Positions 52,603 through 64,000 of a stretch of DNA of 64,000 bases are shown here, piece after piece. Below the pieces are notes generated by a model, which saw nothing but the letters and a program-made list of their open reading frames with translations, was not told the DNA's origin and did not search any database. Within the stretch, counting starts at the first letter, position 1; every line of letters starts with the position of its first letter. Position numbers and translations under genes: made by a program. This DNA comes from Coix lacryma-jobi var. lacryma-jobi (lineage: Eukaryota; Streptophyta; Magnoliopsida; Poales; Poaceae), in the NCBI GenBank assembly GCA_009763385.1, contig CM019826.1:96394848-96458847 (forward strand), read 5' to 3'.

Positions 52603-55600
52603 TGTGACGGAACGACCCTAATCCCATGGCCCACGTGTCCCTGTCAACTTCTGACAGCCGAACCCATGTTCCATGTGATTAAGACCTGTTCGCCACGGGC
52701 TACATCAGTGCCCAATGTCCGCAGGATCATCTCACAATTCGGTTACAGCATTTCATACTTTTATAAAAACATCGGAATAAAGAGCGGAAGACTTAAATAA
52801 CATTAGTTTTACAAACCGAGGTTTCAAATGAGGTAAGGAGTACGATTATTACAAACCATTGTTCGGGAAATCAAAGTAGACAACGTAGCGGAAAGCAATA
52901 ACATAAAGATACATGTAACACCCAGCCCGAGGGTGCACATTTACTCATCGGCCTCATCGGCCTCTTCCTGGACGAAGGTTACGCAACAGGGTGCGAGACA
53001 CATCGGGGTCTCAGGCATACCTGCAACATGGGTAACAAACCCTGAGTACGGGGTAACTCAACAAGACTTACCCGACTAAAGAAAAAGGGAGAAGACTCAG
53101 GAATGAAGGCTTAGGGTAGTCAAGGTAAGGCTTAAGCAAGATCAAGTATTTTTGCAGAAAAGCATTTTGTAAACCTTATTTTATTTTGAAAGATTCGGTA
53201 TTCCTCAAAGCTTCATCGTTCATGATTCATTTTACATTTCAAAACATTCCTAGTTGAGAACCACTCTCCGTTGACAGTCAGTGGACCAAGTCTCCATAAC
53301 CGAGGAGCAACGTTAATCCGGATAAATAATACTCAGCTGAGGATCCCTATCCACACTGCATATGTAGCACCCAAGCTTGCATATGCCAACTCGTCGTCTA
53401 CACGATTCCTCCAAGATTGGGCCCGGTCTACGCCACCCGGAAGTACAGTACACCACTCCAATTTTCCGCCAGCGACAAGTACCTGGACTCTAACCCAAGA
53501 GTACAGGTCCTGACACCGTGGGTACATGCTACTTCCGCCATCTCTCCCTCCCAGTGCGCGGTTGTCGGTCTCCAATAAAGGATTCCTCGGAGCCAGAGCT
53601 TCCCGTAGTATGTGAATAGTTACAAGTCTTGACCAGCAGGCCCCCATACGGATGGTCCCTAATTTTCCAGCCAGAACTACACTTGGTTATATCTCACCCA
53701 AGCGTAATAGTCCTGTCAGTTTTTCAACCCTTTGTCCCGGTCGGTGTCAACTGTTGAGTCCCGGACTACAACATGACGGCACCGTACGCACGGACAACAT
53801 CTTCTCGACAATGACCACATGCTAGCTAGGCAAGCAGTCATCGAACGGGAAGTAAAGCCAAATTCCCATAAAGATTTAAGTGATCACACTTTTGAAAATG
53901 ACATTTTATTGCAAGTCTAATTCAATAAGCATTGCTAAGCATTTTTCAAATACTTGTGAAAAGCAGGTATCAGTGTGTATCAGTGGTCAAGGTGGATAGT
54001 GCATCAATTAGGATAGCACACAACTCCTATAAACCTAATGCAATAATTTAACTCAAAGCATTTAAGGAAATCATTTTATAATTCAAGGAAAGGGGTTAAA
54101 TGCACGGGGCTTGCCTTGGTGGCAAAGGAGCAGACTCGGGTGGTAGGTATAGGTGTCGGAGCTCGGGGTCGCCTTGGGAGTTGGTTCGTCAACAGCGGCC
54201 TCGACTCTGGTAACCTTCTTCGTCACTATACGGATGCAATGATGAATGCTCATGAGAATGATGATATGGACTTATGGTGCAAGACAATTCCACTGAATCT
54301 AGATTACTCTTAGGCAAGGCATAAATCGAATCTAGGTTGAGCATAAAAAGGTAACCATTTCTTTCTTAAGCATTATTGATGTTAGGCCTTATTATAATTA
54401 TCCTAAGTATAACCAAACATATCATCACAAACATCATAGACCAAAGGGTAGGGGTCTATGAAAATCAATCAATCCAAAGATCACATCATCAAACACTTAT
54501 ACCAACCCTAATTCCACCTTTTCTATTTTCTTAATTTATTTTAAAAGGTCATTTTATGAAGTGGCTCCAAAAATTACCAAATTAATCACATAAGTTCATT
54601 ATGGCATAAACAGATGGCAAAACAAATTTCATAATTTTTGGAGGTCATTAAGGGTGCTTAATTAAATCTAGAACATTTAATTAACAAAAGGCACTATTCA
54701 ACTATTTAAAGAAAAGCTCAAAAATCACTTGTTCCAAAAGACTTCAAAATTTTACCAGAGACTCAGAAAGGCATAACTAGCACATAAAAATTTTATCTCC
54801 AGATTTGGAGTTATAGATCACTCCCCAAAAAATACCAAAACCTCCAGTTTTCAATTAAAAGGGGAATTTTACATTTTTAAATCTTTGCACAAAACTCAAG
54901 TTTCATATTTTTATAAAATACTCCAGAGCATAAAGAGTCTACCACAAAAATTTCAGAATTTTTGGATGCACACAGAAAATCATACAAAAAAGAGAAAACA
55001 GAACACTATTCACATCTCTCAGAAAAAGAGAAGAGCACTGTGCTCCTTCTAGGCCGGGCTCGGCGAATCGCGGGGGCTCGGGCGAATCGCGCGGGGCTCG
55101 TCGAGATGGGCTCGGTGAGATGGAAGCCGACAGCTTCGTCGAGGCCTGGCCCGGAGGCTCGGGCGAGGCGGAGAAGTAAGCCTCCGTCCGAGGCCTGACT
55201 CGGGCGAAGCGGAGAGCATGCGCTCGCCGAGGCTTGGGCTCGGGCGAGACGGAGAAGTAAGCCTCCGTCCGAGGCCGACTCGGGCGAAGCGGAGTGGAAG
55301 CAGAGGCCGGAGGCTTCCGATGCTTACCACGGGTCGGAGGCAGGGCTCGAGGGTGAGGCTCGACACGCGCTCGAGGGTGAGGCTCGGGGAAGGAGGCTCG
55401 ACACGTGCTCCGGGGGGCGGTGTTTCGGTGGAGCTCCTTCGGCGGCGAGCGGCGAGCGGCGCTCCGGCGACCCTGCGCAACACACGAGACCGCAAGGGCC
55501 TGGTCAGAGTCGCACGGAACCAAGGAACACGACACGGGGGTCGGTGAGGGATGATCATGGCCGGAGACGGCGAATTGCACGAACCCGAGCTCCGCCGGGT

Positions 55601-56933
55601 TTCTGCCGGAGATGGGAACGGCGAGCTTACGCCGGGCGATTGAGGGCGGTAGAGATGAAATTGAAGGGTGGGAAAGATTCACGAGCGCAAGGCGGAGCTG
55701 GGGCTAGATGGTGGGCGGGGAGAGCTGTGGACAGGCTGTGGCGACGGAGGCGGAGCTGAGGGAGAGAGGTCGGCTCCGGCTCCGGGCTTATATAGGCACG
55801 GCCAGGGGCCGGTAGAGAGCTCGGGGTGGGGTGGATAAGCTCGGCGAGAGCGTGCGCACTCGATTGCGCTCTGGCGGGAGAAGGACAGGCGTGCGTGCAG
55901 GGCCTGGGCAAAGGCTCGCCGGCGATGGCCACGCGGCGGCGACGCGCTGGGCACTGTAGGGACGGGGCGGAGGTCAACTGGCGCGCGTGCGGGGCGGCAT
56001 GATGGCGCGGACGCAGGCGGCTGGTCGGGGACAGACGAGCGGCTGCCAAACGCGTGGCGCGCGCAGCGCCGGAGGCTCGGCCACGGCCGGGGCCCTCCCC
56101 CTACGCGAGGAAGATGAACAGGGCTAGGGTTTTAGGGTTTGACTTTAGGCTGATATTGGTATTTTGCAAATTACTTCCAAAATTTGAACTGGGCAACAAA
56201 AACTCAAAACACCAAAGTTGTTCAGAAAAAATGAGATCTACAACTTTGTCAATATGAAACATTTTCAAATTCCAATAGTTTCTGAACCATATACAAAACA
56301 GAAAAGGGGACACTTTTCAAATTGATTCAAATCAAAATTACTTTGGATTTCAAACTGAAACTTGAAAATCCTTATATATGAAAGTTGTTCCATTTGTCAA
56401 AACCTACAACTTTGCTAATATACACTTTTCTGAAACTCAATAGTTTTTGAATAAATTTTTAAAACTGAAAAGGGGACAAAAACTGGAATTTGAATGAATT
56501 TGAAATTACTTCAAATTTTATATAGAAACATGGAAATCTGTAAATACCAAAGTTGTTCCTCTAGGTCAGATTCACAACTTTGCTTTTTGAACCAACTCAA
56601 AATTTTGAATTATGAAAAAGTTATCAGAAAGGGAATAAATCCAGGATTTGGGAATTTAGGGTTTTGCAAAAGGACAATCAAATCAAATCTGATTTTAGAA
56701 CTTTGATCAATGCAACAAACATCAGGGCATCAAATTCAAACAAGAACTACATAGAACTAGGCACAGAGGTGAAATTACCATTTTGCCCTTAGAGGAAGAA
56801 TTGGGCTTTTAGGGTTTTTGAAAAAGGGACTAAAGCATAGCAATTAAGCAATCCAAATGCATCACAGGAAATGATTAATGCTTAAGATGATGACATGTCA
56901 AGTTAATTACATTAGAACACCAGGGGTGTTACA
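52603..56933 (-). repeat. CH-2 3' LTR (4331 bp)
   Basis: Contains the GTAAGT-hairpin-GCAG block also seen in CH-1 (53022-53075), a GC-rich zone (55050-56110) and an AT-rich zone with three inverted repeats at 168-bp spacing (56214-56590). ORFs in the GC-rich zone lie on both strands in overlapping frames and are not called as genes. Confidence 0.9.
56214..56590. repeat. Three AAAGTTGT/ACAACTTT inverted repeats at 167-168 bp spacing
   Basis: AAAGTTGT starts at 56214, 56381 and 56549, each followed after 17-18 bases by ACAACTTT. Loops differ, arms are identical. Flanks such as ACTGAAAAGGGGACA are also repeated with the same period. Confidence 0.8.
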
Positions 56934-56968
56934 ACCCTCCCTCCTAAAAGAAATTCGCCCCGAGATTC
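56934..56968 (-). other. CH-2 polypurine tract and decayed hairpin
   Basis: Minus strand: GAATCTCG and CGAATTTC with a 3-base loop (56950-56968, six of eight pairs), TTTTAGGAGGGAGGG, then the LTR. Same design as CH-1. Confidence 0.75.
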
Positions 56969-58185
56969 CGCGTCGTTTAAAGAACAAAGGAGGAACTCAC
57001 ACTTATAGAGATTCGAGAAAGTCGGATAGTTCTTTGCTAAGAAATCTTCAGATTCCCAAGTGGCTTCTTCTTCAGAGTGCTGGTTCCACGGATCTTATAC
57101 CATCTTGTGGGGTTCTTCGGGTAACACGATCCTTGTGATCCAACACACGGACAGGATATTCCGAGTATGACAGATCTGGTTCTAGCTCGAATTCAGCTCA
57201 AACTTCACTTCAACCATATGTTCAGGTACTCGGAGACACTTCTTGAGTTGGGAGACATGAAACACATTATGAACTGCTGAAAGATGATCGGGCAAACTTA
57301 GCTTGTAAGCGACCTTGCCACAACGATCCCAGAATCTCAAAGGGACCAATGTAGCGGGGTGCTAGCTTTCCTTTGACTCCAAACGAGTGACTCCTTGGTG
57401 GGTGAGACCTTCAGGTACACATAATCCCCGATCTCGAACTGCAGAGGTCGACGTCTCTTATCGGCATAACTCTTCTGTCGAGACTGCGCAATCTTCATAT
57501 TTTTGGATCTGTTTGACTTTTTCTTCCATATCCTTTACTAGGTCAACTCAAAGAATTCCTTTCTCCGGGTCAGACCAACTGAGAGGTGTACGACGACGAC
57601 CGTACAGTGCTTCAAAGGGTGCCATTTTGATGCTCTCTTGATAACTGTTATCATAAGAGAATTCTGCCAAGGGCAAACACTGATCCAAGTATCTGCGAAG
57701 GTAAGCACACAGGCTCTCAACATATCCTCTAACACTTGGTTGACTCTCTCAGTCTGTCCATCAGTCTGCGGATGATAAGCCGTGCTATACAATAGCTTGG
57801 TTCCAAGTGAGGCATGGAACGCTTTCCAGAACTTAGCGACAAACTGAGTACCACGATCTGAGATGATGGTCTTGGGTATGCCATGGAGTTTTACTATGTT
57901 GTTCTTGTACAAGGTGGCATAAGTTGGGGCGGTATAACTGTTTTGACCGGTAGGAAGTGAGCTTGCTTCGTGAGACGTTCCACTATCACCCAAATGGAAT
58001 CGAATCCTTTTGAGTCTTGGGTAACCATTGATAAAATCCATACTGATATCCTCCCATTTCCAACCAGGTACTGACAAAGGTTGCAGCTCTCCTCCGGACT
58101 TCATATGCACAGCTTTGACTTTCTGGCAGGTATCGCACCGAGCGATATCGGGCGATCTCAATCTTCATTTGTCCACCAGAATTGC
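56969..58185 (-). pseudogene. CH-2 integrase and chromodomain, broken
   Basis: IARCDTCQKVKAVHMKSGGE (zinc-domain end), WKWEDISMDFING (first Asp), KTIISDRGTQFVAKFWKAFH (second Asp) and AYHPQTDGQTERVNQVLEDM (Glu) in 57538-58161, with a frame slip in DFING-YPRLKRIRFHLG. The C-terminal part (57170-57480) repeats the CH-1 wording (FEIGDYVYLKVSPT, then VSQLKKCLRVPE). The chromodomain reads YPVRVLDHKDRVTRR and, in another frame, EEATWESEDFLAKNYPTF before 57000. Not functional as read. Confidence 0.8.
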
Positions 58186-58325
58186 TGCTTCAAGTCTTGG
58201 TACATCTTGTTGCTGCCAGGATGGATGGCAAATCTGGTGAGTGTGCTTCATCAAGGATTATCGTCTGTCAGCTCAGGTACCTTGGAACTACCAGACGGTT
58301 CTTGAACCATACCACTCCTTCATCA

Positions 58326-59190
58326 TCAATCCTGAAACAGTCGCTTTTCCAGCTCGAACCTTTTGATGATGCTTGATTCCGGGGTTATCTTCTGTGCAGC
58401 TATGATATGTTCTCTGATAGAGGTTTCTACTCTGACATTGCCTAGACTTTCTTGTGGAACCATTTCAATACCCAGCTTCTCTAGTTCATAGCATAGGGAA
58501 TATTCATAGGATTTCATAACCAGGCAGTTACAGTATGACTTGCGACTGAGTGCATCGGCGACCACATTCGCCTTACCCGGATGGTAATGCACTTCGATAT
58601 CATAGTCCTTGATTAACTCAAGCCATCTTCGCTGCCTCATGTTCAGCTCTTCTTGGGTGAAGATATACTTCAGGCTCTTGTGATCTGTGTACACATTGCA
58701 GGTACTGCCCAACAGATAATGACGCCATATCTTCAAGGCATGAACCACTGCTGCTAACTCAAGATCATGAGTTGGATAATTTTCCTCATGTCGCTTAAGC
58801 TGCCGCGAGGCATAAGCGATCACTCTTCCTTCTTGCATCAACACGCAACCCAAACCAGTACCAGATGCATCACAGTAGACATCAAAGGGCTCTCGACGTT
58901 CGGCTGAGCTAGCACTGGTGACGTGGTTAACAACTTCTTCAAAGTCTGAAAAGCTTGTTCACAAGCTGGTGACCAAAAGAACTTCACAGAATTCTTCAGC
59001 AACTCGGTGATAGGCTTGGCAATTCTGGAGAAATCTGGGATGAATCGACGATAATATCCCGCCATTCCCATAAAACTGCGGACCTGTGAACAGAGGTAGG
59101 TGGCTTCCAATCCAGGATATCTGACATTTCCGGGGTCGACTGACACACCTTCTGCGGATAGGACATGCCAAGAAACTGTATCTGATCAAC
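58326..59190 (-). pseudogene. CH-2 RT connection and RNase H
   Basis: RSFMGMAGYYRRFIPDFSRI and SPACEQAFQTLKKLLTTSPV (58838-59146), then RNase H MGCVLMQEGRVIAYASRQLK, HDLELAAVVHALKIWRHYLL, YTDHKSLKYIFTQEELNMRQ and NVVADALSRKSYCNCL (58326-58853). The RNase H part is an uninterrupted frame, but the first catalytic Asp segment is in the preceding frame. Confidence 0.85.
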
Positions 59191-59790
59191 CAGAATTCAC
59201 ACTTACTGAACTTAGCATAGAGCTGAGTCTGAGAGAGGATATAATGATACGAAGATGTTCAGCATGATCTTCAGGGGTTGAGTAGACAAGGATGTCGTCA
59301 ATGAACACGACCACGAATTTATCAAGCTCTGGCATGAACACAGAGTCATGAGGTACATGAAATGAGCAGGGGCATTGGTCAAACCGAAGGACATGACCAA
59401 GTACTCATATAGGCCGTATCTGGTGGTGAAGCTGTTTTAGGAATATCTTCAGGACGGATTTTATTTGGTGGTAACCAGATCTGAGGTCAATCTTGGAGAA
59501 GACTTGGCCCCAGCTAACTGGTCAAACAGAAGATCGATACGAGGCAAGGGTATTTGTTTTTGATGGTGACTTCGTTGAGTGGGCGATAATCACGCAAAGT
59601 CTGAGACTCTTGTCTTTCTTCTTTACAAAGATTGCAGGACAGCCCCAAGGAGACGAGCTTGGGCGAATGAAACCCTTGTCCAACAAATCTTGTAATTGGA
59701 TTTTTAGTTCTGCCAACTCTCTGGGAGGCATCGATAAGCTCTGCGGGATATGGGAGCATCCCGGGCTTTAGCTCTATGGCAAACTCAACA
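59191..59790 (-). pseudogene. CH-2 reverse transcriptase, broken
   Basis: MPPRELAELKIQLQDLLDKG, FIRPSSSPWGCPAIFVKKKD, KSLRLCV, then a frame change. MSFGLTNAPAHFMYLM follows, then the FIDD/DILVYS region readable near 59270-59310 in another frame. Several small indels. Confidence 0.8.
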
Positions 59791-59849
59791 TCACGGTCAG
59801 GAGGTAGACCAGGTAAGTCTTCAGGAAGACATCAGGGAACTCACAGACT

Positions 59850-60246
59850 ACAGGGATGTCTCGGATCCCTTGATCATAGGTAGCATTTAGCTGTGTGGTA
59901 GCTGGTTTTGAAGGCATAGGAAGTTGGAGAAGGAGTTAGCGGTACTATTAGGAATATCCACTCTCACAACTCTATTCAGATGTCGATCATGGCTTTATAC
60001 TGACACATCCAATTCATGCCTAGGATGACATCTATCACCTGATCTTTCAAAACTATCATGGTGGTAGGGAAAGCATGATTTCCAACATCACTGGTATACT
60101 GCGAACACCTCTTTGGTGATTATACGCCCTCCAGGCGATAAAATGCAAAAACTTTCTTTCAACTCCCCAATTGATATGTCATGCCTAGAGACGAGGTACG
60201 ACTGATGAAAGAATGCGATGCACCAGAATCAAAAACACAACTGCAG
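59850..60246 (-). pseudogene. CH-2 protease
   Basis: VFDSGASHSFIS at 60198-60236 (D-S-G active site), then VILGMNWMCQYKAMIDI near 59975-60040, the retropepsin core ending. Several indels. It follows orf0 directly: the gag coding region expected between them is deleted. Confidence 0.7.
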
Positions 60247-60414
60247 CTTCTTCTGATACAAAGGCTGATGACTTGATAAGGTGACTGACAGATAATACAG
60301 ACCGATAAAGGGAAAAGATGCGAAAAGAAAGATACATGCCAGACTTGGCAACAGACAGACTAACGCCCAAACCTAGACTAAGGTTTAGGTAAGCAGATGG
60401 TACAGACAAGGAGT

Positions 60415-61018
60415 CTAGTCGTCATCGATGAAGATCAACTCTTCGTCATCATCATCATCCTCGATGATAAGCTCAGGCTCTTCCTCCTCATCTTCATCTT
60501 CAACGTGGACATCTTCAGCAGGTTCCACTTCCTCATTCTGATCGGGCTCGTGTTCCACTTCAGGTTCCTCCACGACTCCGTCTTCGGGGTCCTCAACAAA
60601 TGGTGGAATCACGGGGTGAAGCTGGTGTGCAGCTGGTGTACTTCCTCATGAAGCATATCATTGAACTGCTCGATCTGGGCGGTGTACTGCTGCAGTCCAT
60701 GGAGCTGGGCTCTGGTGACATCCTCTCGGATCCATGTTGCATCACGCTGCTGGATAGCGCGAACCACATTCTGGTTAGCTTCTCAAGAGCGGCTCATGCC
60801 TCGTAGAACTCCAGGCGGGAAAGGTAGAAGTCATGCTCCATGTTCTCTATCTCAGCCTTCAGATTCTTGATTTCTCCTTCAGCGGTTTGCGGGTACGACG
60901 GGGAAAACGACGACCATTGGAGGATTCTCCAGTCTCTTCTCTGGCGGTGGCGCCAGCTGGTGACGCGGCACACCGTTCGGTCCAGTCGACTTGCGGCGGT
61001 CAGCTTGATGCGAGCCAT
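60415..61018 (-). pseudogene. CH-2 orf0: histone H3-like tail, helical body, acidic end
   Basis: From ATG at 61018 the frame reads MARIKLTA, then the next frame continues RKSTGPNGVPRHQLA (60951-60995). Against histone H3 this matches A1 R2 K4 T6 A7, R8 K9 S10 T11 G12 and the PR-QLA block (residues 16-21), with one extra residue after G12 and the two pieces offset by one base. Then EGEIKNLKAEIENMEHDFYL and further helical sequence in other frames. The last part, 60415-60612, is extremely acidic (VEDEDEEEEPELIIEDDDDD). A splice-like CTCTTGTCCAG precedes the ATG by two bases. Same architecture as CH-1 orf0 but shorter and of different body sequence. Confidence 0.75.
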
Positions 61019-61321
61019 ATCTGGACAAGAGGTTATAGATGAGAAGGCTAGCAAGAAAAGGTATAGGTACACTATCCCAACGAACTCTTTTATATACTTA
61101 AGTGATTATGACATGATGCATGAATCGTTCCTACGGAACAAGGCAATGCAATACTTAACAATATATAGGGCTTAAAACATGTTGTTCCACTAGCTAGTGT
61201 TGCCATATGAGAGACAAGATGAGAGAAGCAATTTGGACTCAAAATAGCAAGTTTAAATTTTGTTTGGACTCAAAAGAACTTTTGAAGTTTTCGCAAAAGA
61301 AACACTGCAACGTTAAAGTGA

Positions 61322-61336
61322 GATGCTCCGATACCA
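61322..61336 (-). other. CH-2 primer binding site (initiator tRNA-Met type)
   Basis: On the minus strand TGGTATCGGAGCATC, three bases inside the 5' LTR. Plant initiator tRNA-Met gives TGGTATCAGAGC, so there is one mismatch in the first twelve bases. Confidence 0.85.
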
Positions 61337-61339
61337 CTC

Positions 61340-64000
61340 TGTGACGGAAAACCCTAATCCCATGGCCCACGTGTCCCTGTCAACTTCTGACAGCCGAACC
61401 CATGTTCCATGTGATTAAGACCTGTTCGCCACGGGCTACATCAGTGCCCAATGTCCGCAGGATCATCTCACAATTCGGTTACAGCATTTCATACTTTTAT
61501 AAATAACATCGGAATAAAGAGCGGAAGACTTAAATAACATTAGTTTTACAAACCGAGGTTTCAAATGAGGTAAGGAGTACGATTATTACAAACCATGTTC
61601 GGGAAATTCAAAGTAGACAACGTAGCGGAAGCAATAACATAAAGATACATGTAACACCCAGCCGAGGGTGCACATTTATCACGGCCTCATCGGCCTCTTC
61701 TGGACGAAGGTCACGCAACAGGGTGCGAGACACATCGGGGTCTCAGGCATACCTGCAACATGGGTAACAAACCCTGAGTACGGGGTACTCAAAAGACTTA
61801 CCCGACTAAAGAAAAAGGGAGAAGACTCAGGAATGAAGGCTTAGGGTAGTCAAGGTAAGGCTTAAGCAAGATCAAGTATTTTGCAGAAAAGCATTTGTAA
61901 ACCTTATTTATTTTTTGAAAGATTCGGTATTCCTCAAAGCTTCATATTCATGATTCATTTTACATTTCAAAACATTCCTAGTTGAGAACCACTCTCCGTT
62001 GACAGTCAGTGGACCAAGTCTCCATAACCGAGGAGCAACGTTAATCCGGATAAATAATACTCAGCTGAGGATCCCTATCCACACTGCATATGTAGCACCC
62101 AAGCTTGCATATGCCAACTCGTCTACCACGATTCCTCCAAGATTGGGCCCGGTCCTACGCCACCCGGAAGTACAGTACACCACTCCAATTTCCGCCAGCG
62201 ACAAGTACCTCGGGACTCTAACCAAGAGTACAGGTCCTGACACGTGGGTACATGCTACTTCCGCCATCTCTCCACTCCCAGTGCGCGGTTGTCGGTCCAA
62301 TAAAGGATTCCTCGGAGCCAGAGCTTTCCTGTAGTATGTGAATGTTACAAGTCTTGACCAGCAGGCCCCATACGGATGGTCCCTAATTTTCCAGCCAGAA
62401 CTACAACCTTGGTATATCTCACCCAAGCGTAATAGTCCTGTCAGTTTTTCAACCCTGTCCCGGTCGGTGTCAACTGTTGAGTCCCGGACTACAACATGAC
62501 GGCACCGTACGCACGGACAACCTCTTCTCGACAATGACCACATGCTAGCTAGGCAAGCAGTCATCGAAGGGAAGTAAAGCCAAATTCCCATAAAGATTCT
62601 TAAGTGATCACACTTTTGAAATGACATTTTATTGCAGTCTAATTCAATAAGCATTGCTAAGCATTTTTCAAATACTTTTGAAAAGCAGGTATAAGGTGTA
62701 TCAGTGGTCAAGGTGGATAGTGCATCAATTAGGATAGCACACAACTCCTATAAACCTAATGCAATAATTTAACTCAAAAGCATTTAAGGAAATCATTTAT
62801 AAATTCAAGGAAGGGTTAAATGCACCGGGGCTTGCCTTGGATGGCAAAGAGAGCAGACTCGGGGTAGGTATAGGTGTCGGAGCTCGGGGTCGCCTCGGGA
62901 GTTGGTTGTCAACAGCGGCTCGACTCTGGTACTTCTTCGTCAACTATACGGATGCAATGATGAATGCTCATGAGAATGATGATATGGACTTATGGTGCAA
63001 GACAATTCCACTGAATCTAGATACTCTTAGCAAGGCATAATCGAAATCTAGGTTGAGCATAAAGGTAACCTTTCTTTCTTAAGATTATGATGTTAGGCCT
63101 TATATAATTATCCCTAAGTATTAACAAAACATATCACAAACATCATAGACCAAAGGGTAGGGGTCTATGAAAATCAATCAATCAAAGATCACATCATCAA
63201 ACACTTATTACCACCTAATCCACCTTTCTATTTTCTTAATTTATTTAAAAGGTCATTTTATGAAGTTGCTCAAAAATTACCAATTAATCACATAAGTTCA
63301 TTATGGCATAAACAGATGGCAAAAAATTTCATAATTTTTGGAGGTCATTAAGGTGCTTAATAAATCTAGACATTTAATAACAAAAGGCACTATTCAACTA
63401 TTTAAATAAAAGCTCAAAATCAACTTGTTCCAAAAAGACTTCAAAATTTTACCAGAGACTCAGAAAGGCATAACTAGCACATAAAAATTTATCTCCAGAT
63501 TTTTGGAGTTATAGATCACTCCCCAAAAATACCAAAACCTCCATTTTTCAATTAAAAGGGGAATTTTACATTTTAAATCTTTCACAAAACTCAAGTTTCA
63601 TATTTTATAAAATACTCCAGAGCATAAAGAGTCTACCACAAAAATTCAGAATTTTGGATGCACACAGAAAATCATAAAAAAAGAGAAAACAGAACACTAT
63701 CACATCTCTCAGAAAAAGAGAAGAGCACTGTGCTCCTCTAGGCCGGGCTCGGCGAATCGCGGGGGCTCGGGCGAATCGCGCGGGGCTCGGTCGAGATGGG
63801 CTCGGTTGAGAGGAAGCGACAGCTTCGTCCGAGGCCTGGCCCGGAGGCTCGGGCGAGGGGAGAAGTAAGCCTCGTCCGAGGCCTGACCGGGCGAAGCGGA
63901 GAGCATGCGCTCGCCGAGGCTTGGCTCGGGCGAGACGGAGAAGGAAGCCTCCGTCGAGGCCTGACTCGGGCGAAGCGGAGTGGAAGCAGAGCCGGAGGCT
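61340..64000 (-). repeat. CH-2 5' LTR, partial
   Basis: Parallel to 52603 onwards for 2.66 kb up to the window end. It differs mainly by many one-base losses in short homopolymers, with few substitutions by eye. It holds a perfect TGAGTAC / GTACTCA hairpin (61775-61791). Confidence 0.9.

Larger units (their letters stand above)
52603..64000 (-). mobile_element. CH-2: Tekay-like chromovirus lacking gag, right LTR cut by window end
   Basis: LTRs TGTGACGGA...GGGGTGTTACA at 52603-56933 and from 61340 on. The 4.4-kb interior holds PBS, orf0 with an H3-like tail, protease, RT, RNase H, integrase and chromodomain, all on the minus strand. Gag is missing between orf0 (ends 60415) and protease (starts about 60246). 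Most pol frames are broken. Inserted into SV (left flank CTATC); the matching TSD is beyond the window. Confidence 0.9.

Noticed and set aside
54939..56049. Long Ser/Pro/Arg/Ala-rich ORFs on both strands
   Set aside because: GC-rich LTR zone of CH-2; the ORFs come from lack of stops in GC-rich DNA and are not kept in the second LTR copy.

Overview
The window is repetitive DNA from a grass nuclear genome, probably a panicoid grass. I see no ordinary host gene. Everything I can assign is an LTR retrotransposon or a DNA transposon, inserted into one another. The lineages present (RIRE2/Dasheng-like and Grande-like Tat elements, Tekay/RIRE3-like chromoviruses with an extra ORF before gag, Athila-like elements, a Sirevirus-like copia element) are the usual mix of large grass genomes. 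One assembly gap (206 N) lies at 30510-30715.

Layout, with names used below. RE-A (1-4578, minus): 3'-truncated RIRE2-like Tat element with a 435-bp 5' LTR. SOLO (4586-5905): solo Athila-type LTR with a GTTAC target-site duplication (TSD). AT-P (5906-8908, plus): 3' end of an Athila-like element. CH-1 (8909-38061, plus): Tekay-like chromovirus with orf0, gag, protease, RT, RNase H, integrase and chromodomain; its long 3' LTR is split by ND. ND (18416-37229, minus, TSD GCGAC): non-autonomous element with RIRE2-type LTRs and a spliced coiled-coil gene. TG (21458-36536, minus, TSD AATAC): about 15-kb Tat element inside ND, with gag-pol on the minus strand and an intron-containing antisense gene on the plus strand. 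RE-B (38062-40992 and 48778-48932, minus): second RIRE2-like copy, split by AT-M. AT-M (40993-48772, minus, TSD TCTGG): Athila-like element that keeps gag and protease but lacks RT and integrase. SV (48933-52602, minus): 3' end of a Sirevirus-like element whose LTR holds a non-autonomous hAT transposon (49932-50804, TSD ACAGCGAG). CH-2 (52603 to window end, minus): second Tekay-like chromovirus, without gag.

Insertion order implied by interruptions and TSDs: RE-B is the oldest host. CH-1, AT-M and SV entered RE-B. ND entered the CH-1 LTR and TG entered ND. hAT and CH-2 entered SV. AT-P with RE-A and SOLO lies on the 5' side of CH-1, whose 5' LTR is outside the window.

The most striking result is in the chromoviruses. 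CH-1 orf0 begins with MARTKRTARKSTGDKSP, matching the histone H3 tail at 13 of the first 16 mature residues. The orf0 of CH-2, a divergent element on the other strand, begins with the same tail, split by a one-base frame change. Both orf0 products then have a helical or coiled-coil body and an acidic C-terminus, and both elements carry an integrase chromodomain, the class of domain that reads H3 tails. Other signals are an apparent stepwise outward shift of Athila LTR ends that absorbed primer-binding-site copies, a hairpin before the polypurine tract in several lineages, and tandem U3 hairpins with compensating arm changes in SV.
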